A stretch of DNA of 64,000 bases from Beta vulgaris subsp. vulgaris (lineage: Eukaryota > Streptophyta > Magnoliopsida > Caryophyllales > Amaranthaceae): positions 32,997,769-33,061,768 of the forward strand of contig NC_079202.1 of the NCBI RefSeq assembly GCF_026745355.1, given 5' to 3'. Below the pieces are notes generated by a model, which made no database searches, was not told the origin of the DNA, and saw only the letters and a program-made list of their open reading frames with translations. Shown here piece by piece: positions 11,624-24,588 of this stretch. Position 1 is the first letter of the stretch; the number at the start of each line of letters is the position of its first letter. A program made the translations under genes and the position numbers.

Positions 11624-11648
11624 ACGTTTCTTGTTCAACAAGAAACGT
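11624..11648. promoter_or_regulatory. Conserved 25-nt palindrome in the LTR leader (copy 1)
   Basis: Arms ACGTTTCTTGTT and AACAAGAAACGT are perfect inverse copies separated by a single C. The palindrome is present unchanged in all four LTRs of this family in the window, although the neighbouring sequence has diverged. It lies downstream of the TATA box, so it would form a 12-bp hairpin in the transcript or bind a dimeric protein on DNA. Its role is not known to me. Confidence 0.9.
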
Positions 11649-13584
11649 CACAACTCCCTCTCAAGAACCGAAAAACCACCGCCAGGTCCCTTGTTTGTGG
11701 CTGTTGTGCTGCCGGCTCTTTGTTCCTTCCATTATTGTGGTTGTTTTCTTTCTTCCTTCCTAAGATTCCATTAAAGTACTAGTTTTTATGTTATTTTATT
11801 AGTATTTATCATATTTGCAAATTAAATTACTGTTTTATATGCACATATATTTTCGGTAATCATGAATATTATTATAATAAATTTCAGATTTATTATGTTA
11901 AGTTTATTTTAGTTTTAATCATGAAATTTATAATTTTTAGGGTTTTTAATTGCTAGAAACTATATATATAAAGTATAAATCATGAGATTAAATATTATAA
12001 ATGCTGTAATTTCAGAAAATAAGTATTTAGAGAGTTTTAAAGGATTTTTAATCACTAGAATAGTTGTACTATACTAGGGATTTAAAATAACGAAAGCTTG
12101 GTACATAAAAACGATTTTAAAACACGTTTAAGGGGGTTTTGATCGTTTTAAAGTTGCTGTAATTTTTAGTTCGAGATATTCATTTTCATTACTTTATTTT
12201 CTAGGCGGAGATTTCGTTGTAGGAGACTTTTAGCGAGTAAAAGAGGCCTACCGATTGGAATATACAAGGTACGTACATCGTCTACGTGCTATGTGATTTA
12301 GAAGCATGCTCTAAGAGTATTTTGTTTATTAGTATCATGTATAGGACTCTATTTGTTCATATATATGATTACTGGAATTATTTTTACATGTTATATGCCT
12401 ATGTGCTACATGTGATCTAGAAGTGATTATGATTATAAATGTTTGTATAGAAGGTTGATGCAAGCAGGATAAGTCAGGTTTATGTATTAATTTGTGAGTG
12501 GATTAATATAAGTTAAAGTGAATCATGTCTTACATGTATTCTTTGAGTATTATTATTATCTTATAAGGACCGTGGACCTTATCTGGTAAGTTACAAGTTC
12601 TACCTATATAAAGGTAAAGTTTATTGTTGGCTAGGTTCAACAAGTAAGTTGGTAAAGGTTAAAAAGGAGGTTAAAGAGTCTTGGTTGATGAGTTGTGATC
12701 ACTTGTATGTTAATCCAAAGATAAAAGAGATTCTGTTATGATTGTTTGAGTATTAGTTATGGGTTGCTTGTTTGATGTGTCAACACAAGTAATAAAATAT
12801 ATTTAACGTAAAGTGAAACGAGAATAAGTTATAGACTTTAGACTGGTGCACGTCTAGAGTTGGACAATAAGGGTTGGAGTACATGGTGGTAGCCCATGGC
12901 TTTTCTAGGAATGGATTGATCACCATCCCTCTTTCAGTTCAAAGGTTCCTCGATATCGCAGGTAATTTTTGGAATATGTGGTAGCTCCCGTATTTCATAT
13001 TTTTAGATAAGTCAACTCGTCCAATAACTATTCCATTTAAAGAAAGAAATAATATTTAGAGTCTAGTTCAGTAAATTTGTCTGCAGATTATTTTATGTTA
13101 TGCCATTATTTATCCCTGTATGTTATTGTTGTAGTATAATGTTACGATTATTTATGTCTGATATGTAGTACTCAGCTTTGCTGATTACGTGCTTGTCTGT
13201 GTGTGTGATCATGACTTTGCCTATTGATCCTGTGATGATCCTTCGGGTGAGCAGAGTCGAGAAAGCATTGACATTTCAGGTTCGCAGATGCATCTCATTG
13301 GGAATCTGGAATGGAGAGACTCATTGTATTACTAGGACAATTTAAGTTGCTTTCGTAGGAACATGTGTTTTCAGACATTAGTTTTTAAGTTGGTGTGTTT
13401 TAGTTTCAAATATTGTTATTGATCTCATAAGTTTTAATAAAGTTGTTTTTAGTAAGTTGTTTTCCGCTGCAAAATTCTGAGTAAGCCGAAACGTTATCAC
13501 ACGGGTGATAATGCCTGGGTAATTCTCTAAGGTTTATTATAAAAGCATTTTCTAGAAAGAGAGAATGATCGGGGTGTTACAAAG

Positions 13585-13597
13585 TGGTATCTGGGAG
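13585..13597 (+). other. Primer-binding site, gypsy element 1
   Basis: TGGTATCTGGGAG begins three bases after the LTR end and resembles TGGTATCAGAGC, the complement of the initiator-methionine tRNA 3' end. Element 2 has TGGTATCTCGGAG at the same place, which fits the same primer tRNA. Confidence 0.7.
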
Positions 13598-14356
13598 GTT
13601 TAGGTTAGTTTAAGACTTATAGGCGCCTAACTAACTAGCTTACTAAGTGATTTTAGCTTACTAAGTTACCTAGCTTATTAGTTATTTGAAGGAAACCTTA
13701 GTATTGCTCCTATGTTTTCATTTCGAAAGTTGGACATAAAATATTTTTATAGAACCATAAATTTTTTTATTAACCGAAAATTATTTTTTTTTCCGGATAT
13801 TTGAGGGTTCGGAATTTTTTTTTTCGGGAAATACAAGCGTTTGAAATTTTTTTCGAATATATTAAGTCCGAAATTTTTTTTTCCCCTTTCGAGTTGAATT
13901 GTTTTTTCGAGTGTCCTTGGGTCCGAAATTTTTCTTTTACTCGAAAAATTATTTTTTTGCAGGCACTTAAGTAATAGTATTTATAAAAGTGTCTGCATTA
14001 TATTTCATGCCTTTAAGGTTTATATTACTGTATTGTGAGAGTGGGTAGTATAAGAAAGGCATATAGGATAGAAATATTATATGCCTGCATTAAAAAGTTA
14101 GTTCAACATCATTATTATTTTCTTCCCTGCAAATAAGTGCATTATTATTTTCTTCCTTGCAAATAAGTGCATTATTATTATACTTCCCTGCTAATGATGG
14201 ATGAATATTTTTTTTTCTTCCCTGCTAACTGTTTATAATTCTTACCTGCAAAGTGTATATTTACATGCCTTTTTTTTGTTTACCTCTTGTTATTTGTGGG
14301 AAACGCTTAGAGAGAGTGCTAAACCTTCTGGTTTATTGTGTTGTAGCTCTACGAAT

Positions 14357-14735
14357 ATGCTGCTAATCTAGGAAACTATTTTAACCCCATCGTTCTGACG
14401 ACGATGAAGCCGCGACGATTTCATGCACCATTGACCATAGAGAGTATGAAGACCTGCATTGACGATGCGTTGTATTTTGAGGAAAATATTGCTAGGGATG
14501 ATGAAGTCATCATAGAAATGGACCATGCTAGAGGTATCACTAGGGAGGATATTATATGCATGTTTAGGTATGAATCTGAACCTGAAGAGGACGAAGACAC
14601 ATACCATTAGAAGTCTAAGATCAGAGGAAATTCATCGATTATTATGAGGACAAGAAGAGGATGAAGCTAGTGATGAAACCTTCATACCTGAGAAATATGA
14701 AGAGCTAAGGATAAGATGGCAATGTAGTGCCATAG
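14357..14735 (+). pseudogene. Small acidic leader ORF upstream of gag (broken copy)
   Basis: This is the counterpart of the clean frame at 50552-50866 plus 43486-43581 in element 2. Shared stretches include NLGNYFNPIVL, ARDDEVIIEMD and PEEDEDT. A one-base loss just after the ATG (ATGCTGCTAAT against ATGGCTGCTAAT) and other shifts break it, leaving a 68-aa open piece at 14404-14610. The intact product would be about 130 aa, highly acidic, without a domain I recognise. GCCATAG/GTTATATT at its end and TTACTTTCAG/GTCCCGG at 15191 could be a splice donor and acceptor joining it to gag; that is inference. Confidence 0.6.
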
Positions 14736-15213
14736 GTTATATTATACTTATATACTTTTTTTTTATATATATAAGATTACATAAGATTTAGTTATAAGAA
14801 TAATGTTGGATGTTGCCAACAAGACAAAGGTGTTTTATAGATTATCATTTTAGGAAAAATATAGATACTATTATGTTTTTTTTATTTCACATTTTTTTCC
14901 CTTCTATGGAAGAATAAAATATTATTTATTTTATTGGGAGTAAGAATTTATTTTGGGCACGTGATGGGAATTTTTTTTATATTCTATTTTCATTATGTGA
15001 TTATATTTTTCTTGCTCAATTCCATTTCATGTTGATATGAATTATTTACGTGAACAATTATGTGGTTATTAGAGAACACTTCATGTTGAAACTTAGTGAA
15101 ATTGTTTGTTGATGCGATCTTTAATGATCAAATCAAATGTTGCCTTTTTAGATGACTATGTAAGTTTTCTGGAACCTAAGTAGAGTGATATTACTTTCAG
15201 GTCCCGGAGTAGA
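14736..15213 (+). other. Spacer between leader ORF and gag
   Basis: AT-rich with no coding frame. It begins GTTATATTA and ends with TTACTTTCAG before the gag ATG, so it may be an intron in the full-length transcript. The same spacer with matching ends is seen in element 2 (about 43030-43485, minus strand). Confidence 0.4.
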
Positions 15214-16275
15214 ATGGCTAACAAACTGAACTAGCTGATGCTATTCGCCTCTTGGCGGAGAAACTGAATCAGGACAAGGTCGAACGTCCAGAGACTGCTG
15301 AGAGATGTTCGAAAGACTGGCCAAAGTGAAACCACCTTACTTTAAGGGACAATCTGACCCTACCTTCCTAGAGAACTGGATTAGGGAATTTGAGAAATTA
15401 TTTGATAGTAATTGCCCTGCTAATATGAGAGTAGGCAGGCTGTTTATATAAAGGATGAGGCTGATTTGGTGGAGAGAAAATGGGGCTAGATTGAGTGCTG
15501 CTGAGGGATTCAATTGGGAAGCCTTTGTGTTGTTGAGGGAAAGTTTTACCCTGCCTTCATGAGAAACAGAAAGCTAAGAGTTTCAACCTTAGAATGGGTA
15601 GTATGACTATTTCTGAATATTATAGAAATTCATAACCCTGTCTAGGTTTGCACCTGAGGTGGTAGCTACTGAGGAGCTTAAGGCTCAGAGGTCCGAACAA
15701 GGGTTGACTAATGAAATCCAGTTGGGATTAGGGGTGAAACCTTTACATCTTTAGATGTGGTGTATGGGAGAGCTTCACATATATATGGGTTGCAACAAGG
15801 AGGATAAGAGGAATGGGAATAGTTGGAAAAGAGAAAAGAGGTTAGTACTGGGGAAACCAAGGAATTTAAGAAAAACCGGAATGGAATGGGAATTTCCAAG
15901 GAAGGAAAACCAGGATAGTCAGGGAACCTGAGAGGTGATCATTGCAAGTTTGTGACAAAAACCATCCTGGGAAGACTGTAAGGGAGAGTTAGTGACCTGT
16001 AATTATTGCCAGAAGAAGGGTCATAGGAGTATGAGTGCTTCTCCAAGCACGGAAAGATCTGAAGAATCAGGGAAATATAATCAGGCTAGATCAGGGTCCA
16101 ATCAAAGGGAACCAGGGTCCTAAGCCTGGAGGTCAGAATAACCAAGGAAAATAGTAGGCCTGCTAATAGAATCCTACCCAGAAAAACCTGCAGGAAAAGT
16201 GTTCGTGATGAGTCTAACGAAGCAGAGAGGTCTGCTGATGTGGTAATGGTAATTTCTCTATTAATTCAGTTTTGT
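15214..16275 (+). pseudogene. gag: gag of gypsy element 1 (broken)
   Basis: The ATG at 15214 opens a frame that soon meets stops and shifts. The Ty3 gag core is visible around 15306-15560 as KPPYFKGQSDPTFLENWI and nearby residues, in more than one frame. A zinc knuckle CNYCQKKGH, matching the CX2CX4H part of CCHC, is encoded at 15998-16024; the final Cys is reachable only through a one-base shift. Gag would form the particle and package RNA. This copy cannot make it. Confidence 0.85.
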
Positions 16276-18060
16276 TAAAACGTTATTTGATTCGGGGGCG
16301 ACTTATTCTTTTATTGTCTTCTGTCTAAAGAGTCTGGGTTAGTAGTATATGATCAATTGACTTGTCTATTAGTATTCCTACTGGGGAAGTCGTTAAGTGT
16401 ACTAAGTTGTTCAAGAACACTGCCTTTGAAGATAGGAGGGATGTCTTTCCATCCGATTAATCGAGTTTAACTTAGGAGACTTAGATGTGATTCTTGGGAT
16501 GAACTGGTTGAGTCTTACAAGGCCAGGACTTGATTGTGAAGTTAAAAGTAGTGTTGAGAAACTCTTCGGGAAAATTGACCTCATATAGACGATTTGGGAA
16601 ACCAAGAAGTTTGGAGTGATCTCTGCTATGCAAGTGCAGAAGTTGATGAGAAAGGGGTGTGAGCTATTTTTCTGTAGCGTGCAAGATGTGAGTAAGGAAG
16701 CTGAGTTAAAACTTGAGGATGTTCCAATAGTGAAGAGTTTATGGACGTATTTCCGAGTGAAATTTCAGGTATGCCGCCTGCAAGAGCTGTTGAGTTTACC
16801 ATAGACTTAGTTCCTGGAACTGCACCTATATCTAAGGCACCTTATAGAATGGCACCTCCTGAGATGAGTGAGTTAAAGACGCAATTGCAAGAACTTTTGG
16901 ATAAGGTTATATCAGCCTAGTGCATCGCCTTGGGGAGCTCCTGTTTGTTCGTGAAGAAAAAGGATGGGAGTATGAGGTTATGTATCGACTATAGGGAGTT
17001 GAACAATGTTACCATCAAGAACAAGTACCCTTTGCCTAGAATAGATGACCTATTCGATCAACTGAATGGAGCGAGTGTGTTCTCGAAGATTGACTTACGT
17101 TCAGGATATCATCAATTGAGGGTAGTCGATAAGGATGTACCTAAGACTGCCTTTAGAACGCGTTATGGTCACTACGAGTTCACTGTAATGCCATTTGGGT
17201 TAACCAATGCTCCTGCTATATTTATGGACTTGATGAATAGGATCTTTCATGAGTTTTTGGATAAGTTCGTAGTGGTTTTCATTGATGACATTTTGATATA
17301 TTCGAGGAATGAAACCGAGCATGATGAACATTTAGGATTATTTTGGAGACTTTGAGAAAGAACCAACTATATGCCAATTCTCTAAGTGTGAGTTTCGTTT
17401 GGAGAAAGTAGCATTTTTGGGTCATTTTGTGTCTAAGGAAGGAGTTCTCAGTAGATCCTGCTAAGATTCAAGCTGTGAGTGAGTGGCCAACTCCAAAGAG
17501 TGTGTCAGACATTAGGAGTTTCTTGGGTTTAGCTGGCTATTATAGGAGATTTGTGGAGATTTCTCAAGATAGCAAGACCTATGACAATTTATGAAAAAGG
17601 AGTCCAAGTTTGAGTGGAATGAGAAGTGTGAGGAAGCTTTTCAGATCTTGAAGGATCGTTTAACCACTGCACCTGTTTTAACCCTACCTGATGGGAATGA
17701 GGGATTTGAGGTCTATAGTGATGCTTCAAAAATGGTTTGGGTTGTGTGTTGCAACAGAATGGTAAGGTAATAGCTTATGCATCGCGTCAATTGAAACCTT
17801 ATGAGGCTAATTACCCTACCCATGATCTAGAGTTAGCTGCCATAGTGTTTGCATTGAAATTTGGAGACATTATCTTTATGGAGCAACTTGAAGATATTTA
17901 CAGACCATAAGAGTTTGAAGTACATATTTACCCAAAAAGACTTGAATATGAGGCAAGAAGATGGCTAGAGTTGATTAAGGATTACGATCTAGACATCCAG
18001 TATCATGAGGGAAAGCAATGTGGTGCTGACGCCTTGAGTAGGAAATCGAGTCATAGCTTG
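16276..18060 (+). pseudogene. pol: Protease, reverse transcriptase and RNase H of gypsy element 1 (broken)
   Basis: The aspartic protease signature LFDSGATYSF is at about 16283-16312. Reverse transcriptase is clearest in a 141-aa open piece at 16930-17355, with [41 protein letters not shown] and the catalytic FIDDIL at about 17278-17295. RNase H follows from about 17690 (VYSDAS), through residues resembling YPTHDLEL, to 18060. There are stops at 16918 and in the 17350-17720 stretch, and several one-base shifts. Domain order PR-RT-RH-INT is that of Ty3/gypsy. Confidence 0.92.
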
Positions 18061-19617
18061 AGACTTTGATAGTCCCTGAGGAGTTGTGTAGAGATATGCA
18101 AAGGTTGAATCTGGAAATTTTAAATCCTGGGGAAAGTGAGGCTAGACTTAGTAATCTTTCTTTGGGAGTGTCAGTTTTTGACAAGATTATTGAGGGTCAA
18201 GTTGGGGATGAGCACCTAGACAAGATAAGGAAAAATGAAGCAAGGAAGGAAGTAGACTTCAAGATTCATGATGATGGGAGTCTAAGGTTTAAAGGGAGGT
18301 GGTGTGTACCACAGAAGTGCAATGACCTTAAGAAACGTCTTATGGACGAAGGGCATAATACTCCATATTCTGTGCACCCTGGGGGGACAAGTTGTATAAA
18401 GACCTTAAGGTGATCTATTGGTGGCCAAACATGAAGCGAGAGGTAGCTGAATACGTGTCTAAGTGTCTAACCTGTCAGAAAGTGAAGATAGACCATAAGA
18501 GACCCATGGGGAAAGTTCAATCATTAGAGGTTCCTGGATGGAAGTGGGATTCTATTTCTATGGACTTTGTGATTGCCTTACCCAAAACGAGGAGTGGAAA
18601 TGATACCATTTGGGTTATTGTGGATAGACTGACCAAGTCCGCGTGTTATACCTATTAAGGAGACATGGAAAAGAAGCAACTCGCTAAGACCTATATCAAG
18701 CATGTAGTGAGATTGCATGGAGTTCCAAAGGACATTATTTCGGATCGTGACTCTAGATTTCTATCTAAGTGCTGGAAAAAGGTCCAATTAAACCTTGGGA
18801 CAACATTGAAAATGAGTACCGCCTTTCACCCTGCGACCGATGGTCAGACTGAGAGGACTAATCAAGACTATGGAGGATATGTTGAGAGCTTGTGCATGAT
18901 TTTCAAGGAAGTTGGGAGGACCAATTAGATTTGATTGAGTTTTCTTACAACAATAGTTACCATGCGAGTATAAAGATGGCACCTTTGAGGCATTATATGG
19001 ACGGAATGTAGAAGTCCCATTTGCTGGAATGACTTTAGGAAATATAGTTTGGGGACTGAATTTATTGAGGAGACCGTCAAGAATGTCAATTGATTCAGGC
19101 TCGAATTCAAGCTGCGCAAGATAGGCAGAAGTTATGCAGATCTTAAAACGCGCGAAGATGAGTTTGCTGTAGGTGATAAAGTATTCTGAAAGTATCACCC
19201 ACTAAAGGCGTTATGAGATTTGGGAAAAAGGGCAAGCTAAGTGCTAAATATGTAGGCCCATATGAGATTTTGGAGCGCATTGGGAAAGTAGCTTATAGAT
19301 TGGCATTGCCAATGGAGTTTGAAAAGAATGTATGTATTCATATTCCCAACTTAAGCGCTATATCCCTGATGAGCGCATGTGTTAGAGCCTGAAGAGTCAG
19401 ATAGATAGTAGCCTCACATATGAGGAAAGACCTGTCAAGATTCTCGACAGGAAAGTGCGTAGTACGCGAACAAGGATGTTCATATTGTCAAAGTTCTTTG
19501 GTCTAACCACGAGTCAGAAGAGGCAACGTGGGAAGCCGAAGAGGATATGAAGAAAAAGTATCCAGACCTATTCCTTGAGGTGAGTTACGAGGGCGTAACT
19601 CGTTTTCTTTAAGGGGG
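18061..19617 (+). pseudogene. pol: Integrase with chromodomain-like tail, gypsy element 1 (broken)
   Basis: Open pieces at 18066-18413, 18392-18658 and 18665-18928 lie in different frames. They show the His/Cys zinc-binding region ending CLTCQKVK, the first catalytic Asp in SMDFV, the second in ISDRDSRF, and [15 protein letters not shown] before the third catalytic region. The C-terminal tail (19400-19617) carries the KILDRK...EEATWE-like chromodomain seen intact at 39196-39489 in element 2; chromodomains are thought to steer integration to marked chromatin. Frameshifts abound. Confidence 0.9.
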
Positions 19618-19874
19618 TAGAATGCGATAAATTTCGCGCTTTTGTCTATTTTTATGAGATTTTCATGCATATGTATGCCTATGTTGGGCAATTTGCACAT
19701 GTTAGTGCAAAAGAAGTAGAGTCTCCGCATAAGAAAAGTGTTCATAAGTAACACAAGTGTTTTAAAAATGGGAAAGTGCACAGAGGCACTACCTTTTTCA
19801 AAATTTTCGAAATGATGAGTTCAAATTTTGAAAGTACGAGGTTTTGTGTTAAGTTTCGGGACGAAACTTCTTTT

Positions 19875-19887
19875 AAGGGGGGTAGAT
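19875..19887 (+). other. Polypurine tract, gypsy element 1
   Basis: AAGGGGGGTAGA stands directly before the 3' LTR start TGTAATCCCC at 19888. This is the expected plus-strand primer. The matching tract in element 2 is at 38924-38937 on the minus strand. Confidence 0.85.
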
Positions 19888-22380
19888 TGTAATCCCCCAC
19901 AATTTTAAAGAATTTTCATAAATATATTAAAGTATTTATGTAGTTATATTTAAATCCAAATGAGTTTGGAAAATGATTTGACTTTTAAAAAGGGTTGACT
20001 ATTTTAAAAGTCAACTGAAATTATTTTTCATAGCTTAATAAAATTTGAAATATTTTAATTAAGCATGTTTTAATAAGATTTTTAAATATTAGAAGAATAT
20101 TGAAAAGGAAGTTTAATGGAAAGCCCAAAAAGTGATAAAGGGAAAGAGTCATTTGATGACTAAAGTCTTAATTAGCCCATCTTATTAGTCATCAAGTTTC
20201 TAATTAAAATCTCTTTTCCTAAGCCCACAAGTAAAAGCCTTTATATAAATATCCTAAAAACCCAAATATTTCACCCTAACACTTATTTTCTCCTCCTCAC
20301 GTGATTCTCCTCTCCTCTCTACTCGACTTTTCTCTCTCCTCTTCGTGCGCCTTGCGTCCTTTTTTCTCTCAAAAGTTTGTTTCTTCTTCTCAAGTAACGT
20401 TTCTTGTTCAACAAGAAACGTCACAAATCTTCTCAAGAACCGAAAACCACCGCCGGCCTTTTCGTGGCTGTTGTGCTGCCGGCCCTTCTTTCCTCCATTA
20501 TGTGTGGTTGTTTTCTTTCTTCCTTCCTAAGATTCCATTAAAGTACTAGTTTTTATGTTATTTATTAATTTATCATTTTGAATTAAATTATGTTTTATAT
20601 ATGCACATATATTTTCGGTATCATGATATTATTATAATAAATTTCAGATTTTTATGTTAAGTTTATTTTAGTTTTATCATGAAATTTATAGTTTTTAGGG
20701 TTTTTAATTACTAGAAACTATATATATATAAAGTATAAATCATGAGATTTACTTAGTACGTAATTTTATATATATTGAGTATATTTTCAGAAGATTTATT
20801 AAATATTATAAGTGCTGTAATTCCAGAAAATAAGTATTTAAGAGTTTTAAAGGATTTTTAATCACTAGAATAGTTGTACTATACTAGGGATTAAAAATAA
20901 CGAAAGTTTGGTACTAAAAACGATTTTAAAACACGTTTAAGGGTGGTTTGATCGTTTTAAAGTTGCTGTAAATTTTTAGTTCGAGATATTATTTTCATTA
21001 CTTTATTTTCTAGGCGGAGATTTCGTTGTAGGAGACTTATAGCGAGTAAAAGTGGCATACCGAGTGGTATATACAAGGTACGTACATCGTCTACGTGCTA
21101 TGTGATTTAGAAGCATGCTCTAAGAGTATTTTATTTATTAGTATCATGTATAGGACTCTATTTGTTCATATATATGATTACTGGAATTATTTTTACATGT
21201 TATTGCCTGTGTGCTACATGTGATCTAGAAGTGATTATGATTATAAATGTTTGTATGGAAGGTTGATGCAAGCAGGATAAGTCAAGTTTATTTATTAATT
21301 CGTGAGTGGATTAATATAAGTTAAAGTGAATCATGTCTTAGATGTATTCTTTGAGTATTATCATTATCTTATAAGGACCGTGGACCTTATTTGGTAAGTT
21401 ACAAGTTCTACCTATATAAAGGTAAAGTTTATTATTGGCTAGGTCTAAAGAAGTAGTAAATAAGTGGTAAAGTTAAAAAGGAGTTAAAGATCTTGGTTGA
21501 AGTTGTGATCACTTGTTAATCCAAAGATAAAAAAGATATTCTGTTATGATTGTTTGAGTATCAGTTATGTGTTGCTTGTTTGTTATGTCAACCCAAGTAA
21601 TAAAATATATTTAACGTAAAGTGAAACGAGAATAAGTTATAGACTTTAGACTGGTGCACGTCTAGAGTTGGACACTAAGGGTTGGAGTACATGGTGGTAG
21701 CCATGGCTTTTCTAGGAATGGTTGATCACCATCCCTCTTTCAGTTCAAAGGTTCCTCGATATCGCAGGTCATTTTTGGAATATGTGGTAGCTCCCGTATT
21801 TCATATTTTTAGATAAGTCAACTCGTCCAATTACTATTCCATTTAAAGAAAGAAATGATATTTAGAGTCTAGTTCAGTAAAGTTGTCTGCAGATTATTTT
21901 ATGTTATGCTATTATTTATCCCTGTATGTTATTTTGTAGTATCATGTTAGGATTATTTATGTCTGATATGTAGTACTCAGCTTTGCTGATTACGTGCTTG
22001 TCTGTGTGTGTGATCATGGCTTTGCCTATTGATCCTGTGATGATCCTTCGGTGAGCAGAGTCGAGAAAGCATTGACATTACAGGTTCGCAGATGCATCTC
22101 ATTGGGAATCTGGAATGGAGAGACTCATTGTATTACTAGACAATTTAATTGCTTTCGTAGGAACATGTGTTTTCAGACATTAGTTTTTAAGTTGGTGTGT
22201 TTTAGTTTCAATATTGTTATTTATTCATAATTTTAATAAAGTTGTTTTTAGTAAGTTGTTTTCCGCTGCAAAACTCTGAGTAAGCCGAAACGTTATCACA
22301 CGGGCGATAATGCCTGAAAAATTCTCTAAGGTTTATTATAAAAGCATTTTCTAGAAAGAGAGAATTATCGGGGTGTTACA
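19888..22380 (+). repeat. 3' LTR of gypsy element 1
   Basis: Same ends as the 5' LTR and no SINE: TTTGATGACTAAAGTC occurs once, at about 20153, proving the empty site. A TATA-like TTATATAAAT lies at about 20241. The right edge GGGTGTTACA abuts the second CCCTC target copy at 22381. Confidence 0.95.
20397..20421. promoter_or_regulatory. Conserved LTR palindrome (copy 2)
   Basis: Identical 12-bp arms and C spacer, in the 3' LTR of element 1, about 156 bp past the TATA-like box. Confidence 0.9.
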
Positions 22381-24588
22381 CCCTCTATGATGATATTACT
22401 AAAACCATGAGCTAGAGCAGCTCTAACACATTCTCTCAGACCCCACGCCTCCGCTTGAAGGATAGAAGTAGAAACCCCTGAAGAATTAACACCAGCTATT
22501 CGGTTCGTGCCATGATTATCACGAATAACAAAACCATAGGATGATTTCCCACACCTAAGTTTAGAGCCATCAAAATTGATTTTGACAAAACCCGGGGTAG
22601 GGGGAGACCAAATCACTGAATTCCCTTGCCGGGGAACTTTAACAGTTTTGGAGCGACATATTACATAACCCGGCTGGCAGTCACTATCCTTAGAGCAAGA
22701 GCGCAACCGACTTTTAGTAAAGTTATTAATGACAGCCGCTGCTGTTGAATGGGAAGACAACTTGATTTCTAAAATACCATATAAACCACCAACAGATAGC
22801 AAACAGATTGAAATTAGAGACTGGAAGAAGAGAAAAACAATGGCTGATAATTTGACTAAAAGACTGGTTAGCCAAGAGCGAAAGCGAAGGAAATGAAGGC
22901 CAGGCATAATCTACATGAAGCTCAAAAAAAGTATCAATCATAAAGGGACAGATAAAGCATAGATGATTAATAGTTTCATAGTGATAGCTACAAAAAGGAA
23001 AATCCTGGGGCACAAAAATATGACTACGTTCAAGACGCTCCTTTGAGGGAAGGCCATCATTACACGCTTTTCAAAGAAAAAATTTAACCTTAGGAGGGAC
23101 ATTGAGTTTCCAAATCCACGCACAATCTACTGGTACGACATTATCATTTAATGACCCTTGAGCTACCCGGGCCCCTGACTGCACCGAATATTCCCCATCC
23201 GCTGCAAGACCCCAAACAAAGGAATCCTGTTGGGGGTGAGAGGGAATAAAACAAGCACAAGCATTAGCCACCATGCTAGGGGGGAGAAACCTGGCTAACA
23301 TGGCTCGGTCCCAACACTTATTAGGCGAGATAAAGTCACTAACCAAGATGGCAGCAGAATCTGCGCCGGGGGGGGGGGGGGTTGGACAACTGAAGCTATA
23401 GGGTATTGCAATAGCCACTTATCCTCCCAAAAACGGATACTCAATCCATTCCCTATTTGCCATCGCAATCTTTGGCAAAAAATACCCCGAAGACGCATAA
23501 GATTTTTCCATTGCCAGGAAGCTAAGGTAGGCACTTTATGGGATGGAAGAGATTCATTCTTAACATATATCTTACAAACTAACTTCACCCAAAGGCTATT
23601 ATTATCTTTAAGAATTTTCCAAAGAAGTTTTAACTAAAGAGCTATATTGTTTACTTCTGCCTTTCTTGAGCCTAAAACCCCAAAGCTTTTGGGTTTACAA
23701 ATCCTATCCCATCCTATTAGGTTTGAAGAGCCATTGAGAGGATCCTTATTCCAGAAAAAATTTCTATAAGTTTTGTCTAGGGAAGAAAGGATTGGTTTTG
23801 GCAAATAAAAACTTTGCATCTGAAAATTAGCTTTGGTAGCCAGATTAGACTGGATTAGAAGAGTTCTACCATCTTGGGATAGCGAATTCGCCTTCCATTT
23901 AGGTAATTGATGAATAACTTTAGACGTAACTTTGCCAAAAGTTTCTTTCGTCACGCGAGATGAAATAATTGGGCGACCAAGATAGTCTCCAAGATCTTGG
24001 GTCTCAACCATTCCTAATATATTCGCGAAATTGCTCTTGTCTTGATCAGAAATATTGGCTGTCACATAAAAGGAGGATTTATGGAAATTCACTAGTTGGC
24101 CTGATTGGGAACAATATTTATTTAAAATTTCTGTGATTAGAGAGCAACTGGAATCCGATACTTTAGCAAAGATCATATTATCATTCGCAAACGTTAAAAA
24201 AGGAATTATAATCCCCGAGTGGCTAATGGTAATTCCCACGAGCTTATCTCGATTGCTACCGGCAAGGGAGAGTTGGCGAACCAACAATTCAGCACTAAGG
24301 ATAAAGAGATAAGGAGATAGGGGATCACCTTAGCGGATTCCTCTTAACGAGACAAAGGACTCACCAGGCACGTCATTAACTAACACCGAGAATGAGGTGG
24401 AGGAGATACACTCCCTAATCCACCCTATCCAGCGAGGAAAAAATCCCAATTGAGCAAGCATTTCTAAAATAAAAGGCCATTATAGACGGTCATAAGCGTT
24501 TTTCATGTCTAATTTGATTGCTATCCACCCCGAATTACCCCCTTTTTTCCGGAAAGAGTGAAAAACCTCATGAGCTAGCAAAATATTA
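22381..24588 (-). pseudogene. LINE ORF2, middle part (RT C-terminus, zinc-binding region, RNase H start)
   Basis: Minus-strand reading gives reverse-transcriptase palm and thumb residues (KLDMKNAYDRL, then a stop; GDPLSPYLFILSAELL; a 217-aa open piece at 23634-24287). It continues into a reverse-transcriptase zinc-binding domain at about 22960-23420 and RNase H at 22381-22650 (VKINFDGS, YGFVIRDNHG). The catalytic FADD box reads FAND at about 24193, so the enzyme would be dead even without the stops. RNase H is cut at 22381 by gypsy element 1 and resumes at 10875. A 14-base G run at 23368-23381 also breaks the frame. Confidence 0.9.

Larger units (their letters stand above)
10876..13581 (+). 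repeat. 5' LTR of gypsy element 1
   Basis: Starts TGTAATCCCCCAC and ends CGGGGTGTTACA. It matches 19888-22380 over its length apart from small differences and a SINE insertion at 11163-11370, which accounts for its greater length (2706 against 2493 bp). A TATA box, TATATAA, lies at 11463-11469. A near-perfect palindrome at 11624-11648 follows about 160 bp downstream, in the predicted R/U5 leader. Confidence 0.95.
10876..22380 (+). mobile_element. Ty3/gypsy retrotransposon, Tekay/Del-like chromovirus (element 1)
   Basis: Complete structure: 5' LTR 10876-13581, primer site, leader ORF, gag, protease, reverse transcriptase, RNase H, integrase with a chromodomain-like tail, polypurine tract, 3' LTR 19888-22380. 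Identical CCCTC at 10871-10875 and 22381-22385 is the target duplication. It sits inside the RNase H domain of a LINE, in opposite orientation. The gag-pol order, the long LTRs and the C-terminal 'PVKILDRK..WSNHESEEATWE' type tail point to the Tekay/Del lineage; the lineage call is from family knowledge. Many frameshifts and stops make it non-autonomous. Element 2 (36411-54108) is the same family. Confidence 0.95.

Noticed and set aside
11525..11782. 85-aa plus-strand frame in the 5' LTR, with a relative at 20301-20549
   Set aside because: Shared only because the LTRs are copies; composition follows the CT-rich leader, and the frames diverge by indels that are not multiples of three.
18788..19198. 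136-aa minus frame within gypsy element 1
   Set aside because: Antisense to the integrase region, which is clearly coding on the plus strand.
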